Shown: positions 16,265 through 17,661 of the stretch, in pieces | Numbering within the stretch: the stretch's first letter is position 1 | How the letters are laid out: each line of letters opens with the position of its first letter | NCBI GenBank assembly: GCA_937928335.1 | Contig: CALFWN010000019.1 | Coordinates: 1-17,661 of the forward strand | Direction: 5' to 3' | DNA length: 17,661 nucleotides | Source of the DNA: an uncultured Litoreibacter sp. | GTDB taxonomy: Bacteria > Pseudomonadota > Alphaproteobacteria > Rhodobacterales > Rhodobacteraceae | The notes under the pieces: generated by a model | Seen by the model: only the letters and a program-made list of their open reading frames with translations | What the model was told of the DNA's origin: nothing | The model's database searches: none | Made by a program: the position numbers and the translations under genes

Positions 16265-16327
16265 TTTTTCCGCGTGACGCCACGGGCGACTCTCGGTAGG
16301 ATCACCGTCAAAGAGGCAAAACTATAA

Positions 16328-16340
16328 GGGCCAAAGGCCC
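16328..16340. repeat. Dyad next to a -10-like sequence upstream of ftsZ
   Basis: GGGCC-AAA-GGCCC begins at the last base of the -10-like TATAAG (16323-16328), 40 bases before the ftsZ ATG. If transcription starts here, the dyad would overlap the start site or form a 5' hairpin. Confidence 0.35.
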
Positions 16341-16380
16341 ATTTCAGTGCACTTTCAAGTACAGACAGGCGGACATACTT

Positions 16381-17661
16381 ATGACACTCAACCTTCGAAT
16401 TCCTGAGCAACCAGAACTGAAACCACGCATCACTGTTTTTGGTGTCGGCGGGGCAGGCGGCAACGCGGTCAACAACATGATCGACAAGGAGCTTGAAGGG
16501 GTGGAGTTCGTCACCGCCAATACCGACGCGCAGGCCTTGCAGCATTCCAAGGCGCAGGCGAAAATCCAGATGGGTGTGAAAGCCACCGAAGGGCTGGGGG
16601 CTGGTGCACGGCCCACCGTCGGTGCCTCTGCCGCTGAAGAGACCATCGAGGAAATCGTCGACCATCTGGCCGGCGCGCATATGTGCTTTATCACCGCCGG
16701 TATGGGCGGCGGGACCGGCACAGGGGCTGCGCCGATCATCGCGCAGGCCGCGCGCGAGCTGGGTGTTCTGACCGTGGGTGTCGTGACCAAGCCGTTCCAG
16801 TTCGAGGGCGGCAAGCGCATGAAGCAAGCCGATGAAGGCATTGATGCGCTTCAGAAAGTTGTCGACACGCTGATCATCATTCCAAACCAGAACCTGTTCC
16901 GTCTGGCCAATGAGAAGACCACCTTCACCGAGGCGTTCTCGATGGCGGATGACGTGCTGTATCAGGGTGTCAAAGGTGTGACCGACCTGATGGTGCGTCC
17001 GGGGCTGATCAACCTTGATTTTGCCGATGTGCGTGCCGTGATGGACGAGATGGGCAAAGCCATGATGGGCACCGGCGAGGCCGAGGGCGAAGACCGCGCC
17101 ATTCAGGCCGCCGAGAAGGCCATCGCCAACCCGCTGCTGGACGAGATTTCCCTGCGCGGCGCCAAGGGCGTGCTGATCAACATCACCGGCAGCCACGACC
17201 TGACATTGTTCGAACTGGACGAGGCTGCCAACCGCATCCGCGAAGAGGTGGACCCGGAGGCCAACATCATTGTCGGCTCGACCCTCGACACGGATATGGA
17301 AGGCAAGATGCGCGTCTCTGTTGTGGCGACAGGCATCGAGGCCTCCGAAGAGCTGCTGGCCCAGCCGGTGCCGCGCCGCTCGCTGGCCGCGCCACTGACT
17401 CAGGACCGCGCCGCCGAAATGGCCATTGAAGAAGCGCCTGCCGTGGCAGCCCAGGCCCCTGCCGTTGACGAGCCGGGCCTGTTCGAAGGGGCCACGGCCC
17501 CCGCCGCACAACCCGCGCCGCAACCACCTGCACCCTTGCAGGCCCGTGGCTATGCGCCTGCGCCAAGTGCGGCGGATCACCTGCCACAAGACAGCCTGCC
17601 GGAGCCTGTCTATCAGCCGACCCCGGAGCCTGCCCCGACCATCGTGACCGAGCAGCAGCCC
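16381..17661 (+). CDS. ftsZ: FtsZ, tubulin-like division GTPase (3' end missing)
   Basis: Cytoplasmic GTPase that forms the Z-ring. The reading frame is open from the ATG at 16381 to the window end (427 codons), so the gene continues beyond it. The N-terminal strand [17 protein letters not shown] (17-33) leads to NTDAQAL (47-53), the tubulin signature GGGTGTG (109-115), and the T7 synergy loop [11 protein letters not shown] (211-221) with the Asp that hydrolyses GTP in the next subunit (D214). The globular core ends near 320 (VVATGIE). After it comes an Ala/Pro/Glu-rich disordered linker, already more than 100 residues at the cut, as in alphaproteobacteria with long-linker FtsZ. The C-terminal peptide that binds FtsA is not in the window. 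The start has AGGCGGA seven bases upstream. Confidence 0.98.
   Translation, partial: MTLNLRIPEQPELKPRITVFGVGGAGGNAVNNMIDKELEGVEFVTANTDAQALQHSKAQAKIQMGVKATEGLGAGARPTVGASAAEETIEEIVDHLAGAHMCFITAGMGGGTGTGAAPIIAQAARELGVLTVGVVTKPFQFEGGKRMKQADEGIDALQKVVDTLIIIPNQNLFRLANEKTTFTEAFSMADDVLYQGVKGVTDLMVRPGLINLDFADVRAVMDEMGKAMMGTGEAEGEDRAIQAAEKAIANPLLDEISLRGAKGVLINITGSHDLTLFELDEAANRIREEVDPEANIIVGSTLDTDMEGKMRVSVVATGIEASEELLAQPVPRRSLAAPLTQDRAAEMAIEEAPAVAAQAPAVDEPGLFEGATAPAAQPAPQPPAPLQARGYAPAPSAADHLPQDSLPEPVYQPTPEPAPTIVTEQQP

Larger units (their letters stand above)
16016..16380 (+). other. Non-coding region between ftsA and ftsZ
   Basis: A 365-base stretch without a credible gene. It holds a strong hairpin (16058-16078), a second hairpin with a repeat core (16081-16100), and four short dyads spread over 16198-16340. 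A -10-like TATAAG (16323-16328) has no convincing -35 at the right distance, and one GANTC site (16288-16292) is present. The ftsZ ribosome binding site AGGCGGA is at 16367-16373, seven bases before the ATG. In an otherwise tightly packed cluster this spacing suggests that ftsZ has its own promoter and leader control. Confidence 0.6.

Noticed and set aside
16052..16327. 91-codon plus-strand frame in the ftsA-ftsZ gap
   Set aside because: It runs through the hairpins and repeat element, has no ribosome binding site, and its Cys/Gly-rich sequence resembles no known protein.
16225..17589. 454-codon reading frame on the minus strand opposite ftsZ
   Set aside because: The sense strand encodes a canonical FtsZ that is open to the window end; the antisense frame is low in diversity and shows no motif.

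Overview
The window is a long, almost complete stretch of the dcw (division and cell wall) cluster of an alphaproteobacterium, most likely a Rhodobacteraceae/Roseobacter-group species. This rests on high GC, the gene order, a DUF2484-type small membrane protein between murC and murB, the long Ala/Pro-rich linker of FtsZ, and hairpin elements followed by a 'GTATTT...CAAGATGAAA' string that I remember from intergenic regions of this family. No tools were used; all family assignments come from reading the translations.

Layout: positions 1-6576 hold ftsI (5' end missing), murE, murF, mraY and murD, head to tail on + with zero, tiny or 4-base overlapping junctions. At 6577-7484 the operon is interrupted by one gene on the opposite strand (6692-7282), a Cys-rich protein of CENP-V/GFA-like pattern (DUF6151-like), flanked by hairpins. 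From 7485 the + strand resumes with ftsW, murG and murC, coupled by ATGA overlaps. A relatively AT-rich gap (11146-11280) follows, then two small three-helix membrane proteins (11281-11804) that are recognisable paralogs of each other, then murB, ddl, ftsQ and ftsA. A 365-base non-coding region (16016-16380) with several hairpins and dyads separates ftsA from ftsZ, which runs off the 3' end at residue 427.

Together the genes make lipid II and the septum. MurC, MurD, MurE and MurF add L-Ala, D-Glu, meso-DAP and D-Ala-D-Ala; MurB makes UDP-MurNAc; Ddl supplies D-Ala-D-Ala. MraY and MurG make lipids I and II. FtsW and FtsI polymerise and crosslink septal peptidoglycan. FtsZ, FtsA and FtsQ build and regulate the divisome.

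The enzymes are conventional, with intact catalytic motifs. The less explained material is the tandem small membrane proteins, the inserted reverse-strand gene, a possible five-codon leader overlapping the ftsW start, and the dyad-rich region upstream of ftsZ. I saw no tRNA, rRNA, CRISPR array, insertion sequence or phage gene.
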